In this document: positions 25,145 through 34,282 of the stretch, in pieces | Numbering within the stretch: the stretch's first letter is position 1 | Layout: every line of letters begins with the position of its first letter | Source of the DNA: CAWCWN01 sp963799245 | GTDB taxonomy: Bacteria > Chloroflexota > Ktedonobacteria > Ktedonobacterales > Ktedonobacteraceae | Direction of reading: 5' to 3' | Assembly: GCA_963799245.1 (NCBI GenBank) | Contig: CAWCWN010000003.1 | Location: 1,984,001-2,048,000 of the forward strand | Length of the DNA: 64,000 nucleotides | Notes under the pieces: model-generated | Seen by the model: the letters and a program-made list of their open reading frames with translations, nothing else | Database searches by the model: none | Told to the model about the DNA's origin: nothing | Program-made: the position numbers and the translations under genes

Positions 25145-25514
25145 TTAGACCCAGTAGCAAATCCAGTCACTGACGATTGGCAGCTGGTAGTCTTCGCGCA
25201 CAATGGCCATGATGATCAACCATACCCACAGGATGCCGAATACCCAACCCAGGATAGTCAGGAGCAACGTCAGGCCAGCAGTTGTTATCCAGCCTATGAT
25301 AGAGAATCCACGCCAGGAAATTTCTTAGCATACTTACTGCGAGCATTAAGATCGACAGTGAACCAAAGGTAACCATAGATTGTGCCGCATGCCAGCGCAC
25401 ATTGCGGTTCTTTTCGCAGAAAAAGAAAATGATGCCTGACACCCATCCAAATGCATAGGCCAGGACGCGCTCCAGGCGTATATTGAGCCCAAGAGATGTC
25501 ATCCTATTCATCAT
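25145..25514 (-). pseudogene. Tic20/DUF4870-like membrane protein with a frameshift
   Basis: The first part (from 25514) reads a normal DUF4870-like start: LAYAFGWVSGIIFFFCEKN, then NVRWHAAQSMVTFGSL. Near 25300-25325 it runs into unrelated sequence, while the next frame continues the family perfectly with FSIIGWITTAGLTLLL, GWVFGILWVWLIIMA and REDYQLPIVSDW, ending at 25145. The switch is +1 near an AAATTT run. It may be a true pseudogene, a sequencing error, or less likely recoding. GAGG lies 7 nt before the ATG at 25514. Confidence 0.8.
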
Positions 25515-25886
25515 GCTTTGCCTCACTTTGACTTCAATGCGCTTGCTGCTGGTACTTCGTGTCTATACGCTAGAGTGCAGGGCAGCTTTGCATCTTTTAT
25601 TGCTATCTGAAATGTATACGCAGCGAGAAGAGATCTGTTGCAAATTGCAGCCCTACAACTTGAGTAATCTCTTGCTGCCTGCTTCCTCTCCACCGACTCT
25701 GACGCTGAATATATGCCGCATATCCATCTGTCTGTTTTGCCAGGTGAAGGAGTGCATTTTTTTAGATTATATGTTATACTGAGGAAACGTTGTATAGTGC
25801 ATTGTTGCTAAGCGTAGATGGTCTATTGCAAGCCGCGCAATACACGCTAATTATGTTGGGTATAACCCAGGAATTGAGAAAGAAAC
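25515..25886 (+). other. Intergenic region upstream of the zinc-ribbon/rpsU pair
   Basis: 372 nt, more AT-rich than the surroundings. It holds an extended -10 (TGT then TATACT, 25772-25780) with a leader of about 100 nt and a small dyad TGGGT/ACCCA (25857-25869) just before the gene. No gene was seen. Confidence 0.5.
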
Positions 25887-26234
25887 ATGTCATTTACCGA
25901 TCAAACACTGTATTGTCGCGATTGCAATTCAGAATTTGTTTTCACCGCGGGCGAGCAAGAGTTTTATGCGAGCCGGGGCCTGACGAATTCTCCCAGCCGC
26001 TGTCCTTCCTGCCGTGCGGCTCGTAAGTCGCAGGGCGGCGATAGGTATGGTAGCCGCGGCGGCGGTGGGTATCGCGAACGCGAGCCGCGCCAGATGTATA
26101 CCGTCACCTGCTCGAGTTGTGGGAACGAGGCCCAGGTGCCCTTCCAGCCTCGTGGTGACAAGCCTGTATATTGCAGCAATTGTTACCAGACACAGAGCGC
26201 CGGCCGTACTAACGATCGTCGATCTCGCTGGTAG
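25887..26234 (+). CDS. Double CXXC zinc-ribbon protein
   Basis: 115 residues. The first zinc ribbon is LYCRDCNSEFVFTAGEQEFY...CPSCR (the zf-trcl / CXXC-20-CXXC type), then an Arg/Gly-rich linker (GGDRYGSRGGGGYRERE) and a second ribbon VTCSSCGNEAQVPFQPRG...YCSNC. Such proteins are common in Chloroflexota, and the RG linker suggests RNA contact. rpsU begins 5 nt after its stop, so the pair is co-transcribed. The exact function is not known. Confidence 0.8.
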   Translation: MSFTDQTLYCRDCNSEFVFTAGEQEFYASRGLTNSPSRCPSCRAARKSQGGDRYGSRGGGGYREREPRQMYTVTCSSCGNEAQVPFQPRGDKPVYCSNCYQTQSAGRTNDRRSRW

Positions 26235-26239
26235 TCCAC

Positions 26240-26434
26240 ATGAGTGAGATCAAAGTGAATCCAGGTGACTCTTTTGAGCTGGCGTTGAAGCGCTTTAACC
26301 GTAAAGTTCAACAGGAAGGCATCTTATCTGAGTTTCGCCGGCGCAGTCATTACGAGAGCCCGCAGGCTCGGCGTAAGCGCAAAGCCGAGGCCCAACAGCG
26401 CAGGCGCCGCCGTAATACCCGTCAATCAAATTAA
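26240..26434 (+). CDS. rpsU: Small ribosomal subunit protein bS21
   Basis: 64-residue basic protein of the 30S platform near the anti-Shine-Dalgarno region. It shows the family pattern FELALKRFNRKVQQEGILSEFRRRSHYESP followed by an Arg-rich tail. It lies 5 nt after the zinc-ribbon gene and is followed by a very strong hairpin. Confidence 0.92.
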   Translation: MSEIKVNPGDSFELALKRFNRKVQQEGILSEFRRRSHYESPQARRKRKAEAQQRRRRRNTRQSN

Positions 26435-26448
26435 TGCACTTCCGCGCG

Positions 26449-26508
26449 TAGAAAAGAGCCATGCAGGAGCCGCGATGTACATCGCGGCTCCTGCATGGCT
26501 CTTTTCTA
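26449..26508 (+). terminator. 60-nt perfect palindrome, terminator of the rpsU unit
   Basis: Perfectly self-complementary over 60 nt, centred between 26478 and 26479, with an A-rich left edge and a T-rich right edge. It lies 15 nt after rpsU and works as a terminator in either direction. Confidence 0.75.
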
Positions 26509-26611
26509 TCTATGTACTGGAAAATATTGAGATGTTGTCACCACCTGGCGGCTGAAGTATAATATCCATACAGACAACATTACGTACGAATTGTAGGAGG
26601 CTCTTGTATCC

Positions 26612-26983
26612 ATGAATATAAGCCAATATCTGCCCGCGCTGCAGATTACCTTTAATGATATTTTTATTGGCGCCGTCTGTGGTTTTATTCTCTCACTGCC
26701 CATATCCCTCTTTCTCGCTTTCTGGATGAGCGCAGTCAAGAACCGCGGGATCGTTGTGCTGGGGGCGTTTATCGGCGCGTTCGTTGGTTTGCTCATCATT
26801 CTTGGCTGGGCCGATACGCTGATCTTCGACACACCACTACCGGGAGCGAATGGCAACTCAACCTTCTGGGGCTCGCTCTTTTTCTGCATCATGCTCGGCC
26901 TGGTGGGTGGTATCATACTCGACCTGATCGTAGCTCGCGCGAACGCTCGCGACTATCGACGCCAGGCGGCCGTTCACCAGTAG
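26612..26983 (+). CDS. Small membrane protein upstream of holA, unknown function
   Basis: 123 residues with three hydrophobic segments (about 17-38, GIVVLGAFIGAFVGLLIILGW, and WGSLFFCIMLGLVGGIILDLIV) and a basic end. I do not recognise a family. AGGAGG precedes the start, and holA follows 16 nt after its stop, so they are likely one operon. Confidence 0.65.
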   Translation: MNISQYLPALQITFNDIFIGAVCGFILSLPISLFLAFWMSAVKNRGIVVLGAFIGAFVGLLIILGWADTLIFDTPLPGANGNSTFWGSLFFCIMLGLVGGIILDLIVARANARDYRRQAAVHQ

Positions 26984-26999
26984 AACCAGGCGCGGATGA

Positions 27000-28067
27000 A
27001 TGCTCTATCTCCTGCACGGCGACGACGAATTTACCAGCCGTGAACACTTAAAGCAGCTACGGCAGCAGGGTAATTTTGTCTATAACGTTGACATCTACAA
27101 TGGTGGCGAGGTCGACCTGGCGACCATCATCGCTACCTGTAATACCATGCCTTTTTTGTCCGAGCAGCGGCTCGTTGTGGTTGAGGGCCTGCCAAAAAAG
27201 CGGCGCGGCGAACAGGCACAGAACAGCGAGGCCGAGGAAAGCTCTACCACGGCAGTGGCTGGCGGCAAGAGTGGTCAGGGCGGCCGGGCCAAAAAGAGCA
27301 AGAAGAGTGCCAGGAGCGCTTCACAGACGCGTGCGGGTTTTGAAAAGGGCCTGGCTGCCTGCGTTGCGCAGCTCCCGGACTCCTGTGTGCTGATTGTGCT
27401 GGTCGATGAGGCATTAGATGCCAGCAATGCGCTGCTCACTGCTGCCGCGCGCCATGGCGAGGTGGTATTAAGTACGTTGCCCAGGGGCGCGGCTGTCAGG
27501 GGCTGGATCACGCAGCGGGCGAAGAGCCTCGGTGTCTCCATTCAACCTGAGGCGGCCGCTCTCCTCGCTGACTTCATCGGCAACCAGCTGCGCCTGCTCG
27601 CCAACGAACTCGCCAAGCTGGCAACCTATGCCGGAGCAGGGACGACCATCACTGTGGATGATGTACGAATGTTGTCGGCACAGGTGCAGGAGGCGCGCAT
27701 TTTTGAGCTGACCGATGCCCTGGCGCAGCGCAACCGCAGACAGGCGCTCGATATATTACACGATCTGCTGGCAGCCGGCGAGCCGCCCCTTGTACTTATG
27801 AGAACCATTACGGGCCAGCTACGCTCATTGCTACTGGTGAAAGAACTCTCACAACAGGGTATGCGCGCGCCGCAGATTGCCGCCAGCATCGGCATTGCCC
27901 CTTTCGTCGCGGAGAAGGCCCTGCGCCAGGTGGGAAAGTTTACGCCTGCTCAGCTAGAAAGCGCCTACAGGCGGCTTCTTGCCACCGACTTCGCGCTGAA
28001 ACGTAGCCGTATGACAGCAGAGATGGCCCTGGATCTCCTGGTGGTCAATTTCGGCAATGAAGGATAA
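27000..28067 (+). CDS. holA: DNA polymerase III subunit delta
   Basis: 355-residue clamp-loader subunit that opens the beta clamp. It begins LYLLHGDDEFTSREHL, the typical start of HolA, with the PFLSEQRLVVVEG beta-binding region near residue 55. The AAA-like lid and collar domains follow (IFELTDALAQRNRRQALDIL, then LMRTITGQLRSLLLVKEL). A low-complexity Lys/Ser/Gly insert lies near residues 75-110. The ribosome site is weak, consistent with coupling to the gene before it. Confidence 0.9.
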   Translation: MLYLLHGDDEFTSREHLKQLRQQGNFVYNVDIYNGGEVDLATIIATCNTMPFLSEQRLVVVEGLPKKRRGEQAQNSEAEESSTTAVAGGKSGQGGRAKKSKKSARSASQTRAGFEKGLAACVAQLPDSCVLIVLVDEALDASNALLTAAARHGEVVLSTLPRGAAVRGWITQRAKSLGVSIQPEAAALLADFIGNQLRLLANELAKLATYAGAGTTITVDDVRMLSAQVQEARIFELTDALAQRNRRQALDILHDLLAAGEPPLVLMRTITGQLRSLLLVKELSQQGMRAPQIAASIGIAPFVAEKALRQVGKFTPAQLESAYRRLLATDFALKRSRMTAEMALDLLVVNFGNEG

Positions 28068-28228
28068 AGCTGGCCATAAGGCATCTCGTCAGCGCCCCTC
28101 AATTTAAACTCCGCGTGAACTTTTAACTATCCTGATACGTATGAAAATAAGAGGATAGCGACGTCTACGATGGCCAGCTTAAATCCGCTGCGGAGGATAA
28201 GCAGCCGCTCGTATAGAAAGAGACGCAT

Positions 28229-29650
28229 ATGCCGACGACAACGGCGCAAGAACATCCAACCCGGCCTGATCAATCAAACACTCATACCGCCAGTTTCCGG
28301 CGCGTGCTGAAGAACCGCAACTTCTTGCTTTTATGGCTGGCGCAATTGATCTCGCTCACGGTGCTCAATGCGGCCAATTTCGGCATTATCGTGCTTGTGA
28401 ATGAAATCACCCACTCCGTTGTCATGGCCGGTCTCGCGATTATCGCTTTTACACTTCCCGCGCTTCCCTTCAGCGCCCTGGCCGGGGTCGTGGTGGATCG
28501 CTTGAATAAGCGCCTGCTTCTGTGGGTGAGCAACATCTTACGCCTGGTCACTATGCTGCTGGTCGTCGCCTCATTGTTGTATAACCGCACCGACTTGCTC
28601 CCGCTCTATGTCTTGATTTTTATGACCTCGCTCATCGGCCAGTTTTTTACCCCGGCGGAAGGGGCATCCATCCCCCTGCTGGTGGGCGAAGACGAACTGG
28701 TGCCCGCGCTCTCTTTGTTCAATATCACCACGACGCTTGCGCAGGCGATTGGTTTTCTCATCTTAGGCAGTATCGTCTCGCGCCTCTTTCCGCCCTTCAC
28801 CCTGCATATCGCGGCTCTCACGTTGCAGGTGCAATCGATTGACATGCTCTTTGTCCTGGTAGCTTTTTTCTACCTGGTGAGTGCTCTGCTCGTACTCTGC
28901 ATTCCTGCGTCGGCTTTCGCGGAGAAACATCTTGAAAGGCATAGCAGTGAGCAGGCGAAGCATGCTCATGTAGAGCTGGGGCAGGCTATGCGCAAGGTGT
29001 GGAGCGAGATCGTAGAAGGCTGGCGCTATGTGCGTGGGGATCGGCAGTTATATTTTTCAGTGATCCAACTCTCGGTGGTTGGCAACATTATGCTGCTGAT
29101 CGGCGAACTTGCGGGAGCTTTTGTGCAACAGGTCTTGCATCGCTCGGCGGCGGACATGGCGTTTATCCTTACGCCAGCCGCCATAGGCCTTGTAGGGGCC
29201 TCTGTTATCATGCCGCGGATTACTGCACGTGTGGATAAGATACGCCTGACCAGGATAGGTTTCATCAGCCTGGCCATTGGCTTTGTCCTGCTCCCCGTTT
29301 CACAGGTAATGGCCAGCTATTTCTTGCATGCGCAGGCGGCGGGTTCCATACAGCTGCTCCTGGTCACCTTTCTGCTGATGTTTGCGCTGGGAGTGGCCAT
29401 GGCCTGTGTCAATATACCGACGAATGCGCTAATGCAGGAGCATGCGCCCGAGGCGGTACGCGGCCGGGTTTTTTCCTTGCAGTTTATGCTCTACAATACC
29501 GGCTCCATTCCGATCCTGCTCTTTGCCGGCTTCTTTGCTCAATATATTGGTTTCGACTGGCTCATCTTGCTCATCTCGGCCAGCCTGCTGGGCTTCAGCT
29601 GGTGGGGGGCCTGCTATCTCAAGCGCGAGAGACGGCCTGCTTCCGCTTAG
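28229..29650 (+). CDS. MFS transporter, MFS_3 / enterobactin-exporter-like
   Basis: 473 residues with 12 predicted transmembrane helices in the standard 6+6 arrangement. It resembles the drug/siderophore exporter-type MFS_3 group (NFLLLWLAQLISL start, PFSALAGVVVDRLNKR motif A between helices 2 and 3, and FIGQFF-like TPAEGASIPLL). The substrate cannot be told. GAAAGAG precedes the ATG. Single-gene unit between holA and the CvpA gene. Confidence 0.85.
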   Translation: MPTTTAQEHPTRPDQSNTHTASFRRVLKNRNFLLLWLAQLISLTVLNAANFGIIVLVNEITHSVVMAGLAIIAFTLPALPFSALAGVVVDRLNKRLLLWVSNILRLVTMLLVVASLLYNRTDLLPLYVLIFMTSLIGQFFTPAEGASIPLLVGEDELVPALSLFNITTTLAQAIGFLILGSIVSRLFPPFTLHIAALTLQVQSIDMLFVLVAFFYLVSALLVLCIPASAFAEKHLERHSSEQAKHAHVELGQAMRKVWSEIVEGWRYVRGDRQLYFSVIQLSVVGNIMLLIGELAGAFVQQVLHRSAADMAFILTPAAIGLVGASVIMPRITARVDKIRLTRIGFISLAIGFVLLPVSQVMASYFLHAQAAGSIQLLLVTFLLMFALGVAMACVNIPTNALMQEHAPEAVRGRVFSLQFMLYNTGSIPILLFAGFFAQYIGFDWLILLISASLLGFSWWGACYLKRERRPASA

Positions 29651-29797
29651 GCGGCAGATACCTCGCGCCAGAAGTCCGTTGGTCTCGCGGGTCGCTGCAG
29701 ACAAGGCTGTTACAACTGAACTCTTCACTACGTCTTTGCATGTAGATGTTATACTCATCAACGCCTATGAATATATTGCTGGAGGGATGCCACATCT

Positions 29798-30316
29798 ATG
29801 TCAATCAGTCTTATAGATATCCTCTTTGTTGTCACGGTGATTTTGCTGGTCTTCAATGGGTTCAGTAATGGCGCCGTGGCAAGCCTAATAAACCTGATCA
29901 GTATCCCGGTGGGATTTGTGGTGGCCTACCTGTTTGGGCCGCGCCTGACCTTTTTACTGGCCGCCAATGGTTTGCCCGCAACCCCACTTGTCTCGTACAT
30001 CATTGTATTCTGTGGCACTATCCTGATATTGCATATACTGTCAACCGTTGTGCGAGGTATCGTGACCAACCTGCCCCTCATCGGGTTTGGTGACAGGCTG
30101 CTGGGCGCTGTGGTTGGCTTTGCAGAAGCGTGGCTGCTCTGGGTCGTGCTGCTCTTCATGCTGCACAATTTTTTACAGAATATGCACAATTACCCGGGCG
30201 CAATTGATACTGCGCAGTTCAGCAGCTGGCAGCAGTTTTATAATGACGCGGTTTCGCATAGTTTATTCGCCTCGGTCAATAGCTTTATTGTGACCCGCAT
30301 AGCTGCACACCAGTAA
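29798..30316 (+). CDS. CvpA family membrane protein
   Basis: 172 residues with four transmembrane helices in the CvpA pattern: IDILFVVTVILLVFNGFSNGAV start, second helix with PVGFVVAYLFG, third ILILHILSTVVRGIV and fourth GFAEAWLLWVVLLFML. CvpA proteins are linked to colicin V production and envelope function in E. coli; the role here is unknown. GAGGG lies about 10 nt before the ATG. Confidence 0.85.
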   Translation: MSISLIDILFVVTVILLVFNGFSNGAVASLINLISIPVGFVVAYLFGPRLTFLLAANGLPATPLVSYIIVFCGTILILHILSTVVRGIVTNLPLIGFGDRLLGAVVGFAEAWLLWVVLLFMLHNFLQNMHNYPGAIDTAQFSSWQQFYNDAVSHSLFASVNSFIVTRIAAHQ

Positions 30317-30495
30317 TATCAGCCCATATGAAAATGCGCCGGAGAGCTTGCGTTCTGCTGCTTAGATGCTTACAATACCTGGTATAGAGTAGGGCATTAT
30401 ATAGTCTAGGCGGAGGTATTTGAACTACGACAAAGCAAGATCGAACTGTCGAAACTGGCGCCCATGCCAGGCAAGAACACGCTTACCTGGTCGCG

Positions 30496-31749
30496 GTGGA
30501 AGACGAAGAACAGGAGAGTTTGTGGAGCGTTGAAGACTCACTGGACGAGCTCAGCGCCCTGGCGCGTACCGCGGGCGCCGATGTGCTTGGGAAGATGATC
30601 CAGCGCTTGCGCCATCCGGACGTAGCGACATATGTGGGGAAAGGGCGCGCCCAGGAACTGAGTTGCCTTGAGAAGCAACTGGGTTTTGACCTGGTGATCT
30701 TTGACGATGAGCTCTCCCCATCGCAGCAGCACAACCTGGAAAAGCTGTTAGATGCTCGCGTTATTGATCGTACCGCTCTCATTCTTGATATATTCGCCCA
30801 GCACGCACGCACGCGTGAAGGGCGCCTGCAGGTTGAACTGGCACAGCTGGAGTACCGCTTGCCACGCCTGACAGGACGAGGCGTTGAGCTTTCACGCCAG
30901 TCCGGCGGCACCCGCAGTGCCGGGGGAGGGGGGATAGGAGGCGCCATAGGCGTACGTGGCCCCGGCGAGACCAAGCTCGAGCTCGATCGCCGCCGTATAC
31001 GGGGACGCATTGCGGAATTGCGCGAGGATATCGAAGGCGTACGTGAGCAGCGGCTCCTGCATCGCCAACAGCGCGCCGCCCAGTCTATCCCTGTTGTGGC
31101 CGTAGTAGGTTATACCAACGCAGGTAAATCCACCCTCTTCAATGCCCTAACCCATGCAGAGGTTCTGGCCGAAAACAAACTGTTTGCTACGCTTGATCCG
31201 ATTACTCGCCATGAAATCTTACTTGGTAACCAGGAGGTCCTGTTTACTGATACCGTAGGCTTTATTCAAAAACTTCCAACCAAGCTCATCGCCGCTTTTC
31301 GCGCCACACTTGAGGAAGTCATAGACGCTGACCTGCTGCTGGAGGTTGTTGATATCAGCCACGAGAATGCGATCGAGCAGAGCGAGACGGTAAATGATGT
31401 GCTGCATGAGCTGGACGCGAGCGTGAAGCCACGGGTGACTGCTCTCAATAAAATTGATCTGCTGGATGATCCTGAGGAACTTGATCTCACCCTCTATCCC
31501 AACGCTGTGCTCGTATCCGCCTTGAAGGGCCGTGGCCTCGATGTTTTACGTGAGAAGATTGCCCGCGTCCTGGCGGACAGCATGGAACGTATATCGGTCG
31601 TCATTCCTTACGCGAAAAGCGAAATGGTTGAGCTCTTCCATCGCAGGGGGTATGTTGATTCTGAGGAGCACCACCCGGAGGGGACGCTCGTCTCGGGCCG
31701 GATCCCTCATACACTGCGTGGCTATTTCACACCATATATGAGCTCCTGA
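30496..31749 (+). CDS. hflX: GTPase HflX (start region apparently damaged)
   Basis: Ribosome-binding GTPase that splits stalled ribosomes. It has the N-terminal HflX domain (YVGKGRAQEL, GVELSRQSGGTRSAGGGG, GPGETKLELDRRRI) and the GTPase motifs GYTNAGKST, the PITR switch, DTVGFIQKLP and NKIDLL. 417 residues from GTG at 30496, but in-frame codons before it encode ARQEHAYLVAVED, the usual first strand of the family, and run back to a TGA at 30421 with no normal start. A good GGAGGT sits at 30412-30417. The real start is therefore unclear. Confidence 0.85.
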   Translation: MEDEEQESLWSVEDSLDELSALARTAGADVLGKMIQRLRHPDVATYVGKGRAQELSCLEKQLGFDLVIFDDELSPSQQHNLEKLLDARVIDRTALILDIFAQHARTREGRLQVELAQLEYRLPRLTGRGVELSRQSGGTRSAGGGGIGGAIGVRGPGETKLELDRRRIRGRIAELREDIEGVREQRLLHRQQRAAQSIPVVAVVGYTNAGKSTLFNALTHAEVLAENKLFATLDPITRHEILLGNQEVLFTDTVGFIQKLPTKLIAAFRATLEEVIDADLLLEVVDISHENAIEQSETVNDVLHELDASVKPRVTALNKIDLLDDPEELDLTLYPNAVLVSALKGRGLDVLREKIARVLADSMERISVVIPYAKSEMVELFHRRGYVDSEEHHPEGTLVSGRIPHTLRGYFTPYMSS

Positions 31750-31847
31750 ACTGTTACCCATGCGTGCTATTGGACTTGTGTAAAGGTATCTGATATGCTA
31801 TCCTCCAGGTAATCAACTGTAATCCAAGATAGAGAAAGCTGCCAACA

Positions 31848-33563
31848 ATGTCAGAACGCAGGCAACAGGGATGGTCCGTTCCGCTGCGAGTTCGTTTTCG
31901 CTCACCGGCGGAGCAGGCACAGTGGGAGCGTGAGCACGGCACATTCAGGGATAGCCGGCCGTTACCTGCAGGAGAAACTTCTGTCGCTACAGAGGCGCTA
32001 CGACACACACGACAGATTAAAGAATTGATACGCCTGGGGATTATTTTACGCGCGGAAGCCGGCTTAAGCGAGGTTCTACAGCAAATAGTTGCCTCTACCA
32101 GCGTGTGTACCGGCTTTCGTATTCTGGTGATCCATCTCATCGAAGAGGGAAGCGACGCCCTGTCTCCTTTGGCTTTTGCGGGTATGGCCGAGGAGAATGA
32201 GCGGGTTCTACGACAGGTGCGCCGCCCGGTGGAGCATGTCTTACGCCTGATGCGGCCAGAGTTTCGTATCAGCCAGAGCTACTTTATTCCACATGAATAC
32301 ATGGACGATTTCTCTGCTATCGTCTCGGTCACTGATAAAACTAGCGATGATTACGAGCCTGGTGGCTGGCATCCAGACGATGCCTTGATTGTGCCTCTAT
32401 TTAGCCCACGCAAGCAGAAACTGCTGGGCTTTCTCTCCCTGGATGATCCTGAGGATAGCAAGGTACCTACCCTGGAGAGCATTGAGGTGGCTGAACTATT
32501 TGCCAATCAGGCGGCTATCGCCATTGATAACGCGCGTATCTTTCAGGAGCGCGAGGCTGAGCATCGCTCTCTTGAGGAGGCCTGTACTTTCTTGCTCAAC
32601 GACCTGGAACAGATACGCCGTGGAGACCTGCGTGTACGGATCCAGTCAGCGCACGAGAAGCTGCAGCCCATCGCCGGGGCCATCAATGTGATGGTTGCGG
32701 AGATAAGCGACATTCTCGGCAACGTACAAAAAGTTACACGGGCGGTCGATGAACATACCCGCGAAGTGCAACACAGTTCTGAACTGCTCGTGCGCGATGC
32801 CAGCCAGCAAGAGTTACAGGTGCAGCACATCTCCCATACGATAGATGGTATTGCCGGCACCATCCACCAGTTATCGAGCGGAGCTGGAGAGCTGTCACGC
32901 GTTGTGCTTGAAGCCGTGGATGTGACCGTTGAGGGGCAGAGTGCGATCGATCGCGCCGTCGATGGCATGGGCCAGGTGCGCGAGTCCACCCTGTTGTCTG
33001 CCCGCATTATGAAACGCCTGGGTGAGAGTGGTCAGGAGATCAATGAGACAATTTTGACCATGACCGACCTGACCACGCGTATGAATCTCGTTGCGCTTAA
33101 CGCCGCTATCGAGGCGTCGCGAGCCGGGGAGCAGGGGCAGAATTTTGCCCTGATTGCGCAAGAAATCCGTACGCTGGCGGTACATAGCGCGGAGGCAGCG
33201 CGTAAAGTGGCCACGCATATTCGCTCGATCCAGCGTGAAACCACGGCGATTTCTCAAAGTGTGGAGCAGAACACGCTCGAGGCAGTCAAGCAGTCCGAGC
33301 TGGTAACTCAGACAGGCGTCGCCCTGGATGCCATTGGCGCTGTTACAGAGCACCTGGCAAACCTTGTTGAGGGCATCTGTATGACTACGGATGGCCAGGC
33401 CAAGGGTGCCGAACTTGTTGTCGATGCAGTTGAGCACATTTCTCAGATGACCATCGAGATTAACCAGCATATGAAGTATATGCAGCAGTCGCTCGGTCAC
33501 CTCGTCGAATTAACGAACTCACTGCATGCGCGCCTCTCCGTCTTCCGTATTGCTGAGCGCTGA
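31848..33563 (+). CDS. Soluble GAF-MCP chemoreceptor-like sensor
   Basis: 571 residues, no transmembrane helix. A leading part is followed by a GAF sensor domain (about 65-245, ending LFANQAAIAIDNARIF), a HAMP-like linker (LEQIRRGDLRVRI...INVMVAEI) and a C-terminal methyl-accepting chemotaxis signalling coiled coil with the hairpin tip MNLVALNAAIEASRAGEQGQ. It is a cytoplasmic receptor; no CheA or CheW gene is in the window. It converges on a stand-alone response regulator. Confidence 0.85.
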   Translation: MSERRQQGWSVPLRVRFRSPAEQAQWEREHGTFRDSRPLPAGETSVATEALRHTRQIKELIRLGIILRAEAGLSEVLQQIVASTSVCTGFRILVIHLIEEGSDALSPLAFAGMAEENERVLRQVRRPVEHVLRLMRPEFRISQSYFIPHEYMDDFSAIVSVTDKTSDDYEPGGWHPDDALIVPLFSPRKQKLLGFLSLDDPEDSKVPTLESIEVAELFANQAAIAIDNARIFQEREAEHRSLEEACTFLLNDLEQIRRGDLRVRIQSAHEKLQPIAGAINVMVAEISDILGNVQKVTRAVDEHTREVQHSSELLVRDASQQELQVQHISHTIDGIAGTIHQLSSGAGELSRVVLEAVDVTVEGQSAIDRAVDGMGQVRESTLLSARIMKRLGESGQEINETILTMTDLTTRMNLVALNAAIEASRAGEQGQNFALIAQEIRTLAVHSAEAARKVATHIRSIQRETTAISQSVEQNTLEAVKQSELVTQTGVALDAIGAVTEHLANLVEGICMTTDGQAKGAELVVDAVEHISQMTIEINQHMKYMQQSLGHLVELTNSLHARLSVFRIAER

Positions 33564-33614
33564 TCGTGTGCGCCACTCAAGACGTGAAGGTTGTGTAGGG
33601 GTCTGGACCGGAGT

Positions 33615-34025
33615 TCATTGCGCGGCGAGAGAGGGCTGCAGGCCGTTGAGCCGGTCGGGCTCAGGCATGGCTGAACAATACTGCGCTATGGTCGCCAGCA
33701 AAGGGCCGAAGTGCAAAGGCTTGTAAAAAATCTTGACGGCTTTGCGGGCGAGCTCCGGCCCGGCGAACGAGTCGGCGGTCAGTACAATGACGGGCACTCG
33801 CATCCCGCATTCGCGGCGCTCGAGCGCCTCGAGAAACGCATAGCCATCCATTGAGGGCATTTTGAGGTCCAGGAGAATAATGCCAGGGGGTTCGATCTCT
33901 ACGTGTTGCAGAGCCTCCAGCCCATCGCGCGCCGGGCGAACTGCGTAGCCCTTCAGTTCTAAGAGCGCCTGCAACATGTGTGAAGTGGGGTGGTAATCTT
34001 CTACAAGCAATACATATTTTCCCAT
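33615..34025 (-). CDS. Stand-alone response regulator receiver protein
   Basis: 136-residue single receiver domain without an output domain. E9/D10 acid pair in LLVEDYHP, phospho-acceptor D53 in IILLDLKMPSMDGY, T83 in VIVLTADS and K102 in FYKPLHF. The start at 34025 fits GGAAGGG upstream; 34109 is a longer alternative. It lies tail-to-tail with the GAF-MCP gene, so a partnership is possible but unproven. A 17-bp direct repeat lies just upstream. Confidence 0.85.
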   Translation of the reverse strand: MGKYVLLVEDYHPTSHMLQALLELKGYAVRPARDGLEALQHVEIEPPGIILLDLKMPSMDGYAFLEALERRECGMRVPVIVLTADSFAGPELARKAVKIFYKPLHFGPLLATIAQYCSAMPEPDRLNGLQPSLAAQ

Positions 34026-34048
34026 GGCCACGTTACCCTTCCAATTTC

Positions 34049-34084
34049 CACGTATATATTCATCATACACGTATATATTCATCA
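34049..34084. repeat. 17-bp direct repeat upstream of the response regulator
   Basis: CACGTATATATTCATCA occurs at 34049-34065 and 34068-34084, a 19-bp period (about two helical turns). It lies 24-60 bp before the regulator start, a good place for a repeated operator. Confidence 0.55.
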
Positions 34085-34282
34085 ATATAGGTATCCAGGT
34101 TCTTACCACAAAATAATAATCTCAAATCAAGAATTATTCAAAACGAGTAGCCCAAAAGTAGTACTCGACACCTCGGCGCTACATCTCCAATTCACGTGCT
34201 GCTCATTGCTCCTTCATTACTTTCATGTATTTTTAGTTGTTTTGATGCTTTCCATTCTTAAGTTGACAAATCAATTGTGGCA

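Noticed and set aside
28067..28180. 11-bp inverted repeat between holA and the MFS gene
   Set aside because: Arms are 92 bp apart and no direct repeats or other element features are visible; recorded as probable chance or a weak structure.
29230..29238. Single perfect DnaA box inside the MFS gene
   Set aside because: A lone copy is expected by chance in a window of this size; not part of the 18285-18357 cluster.
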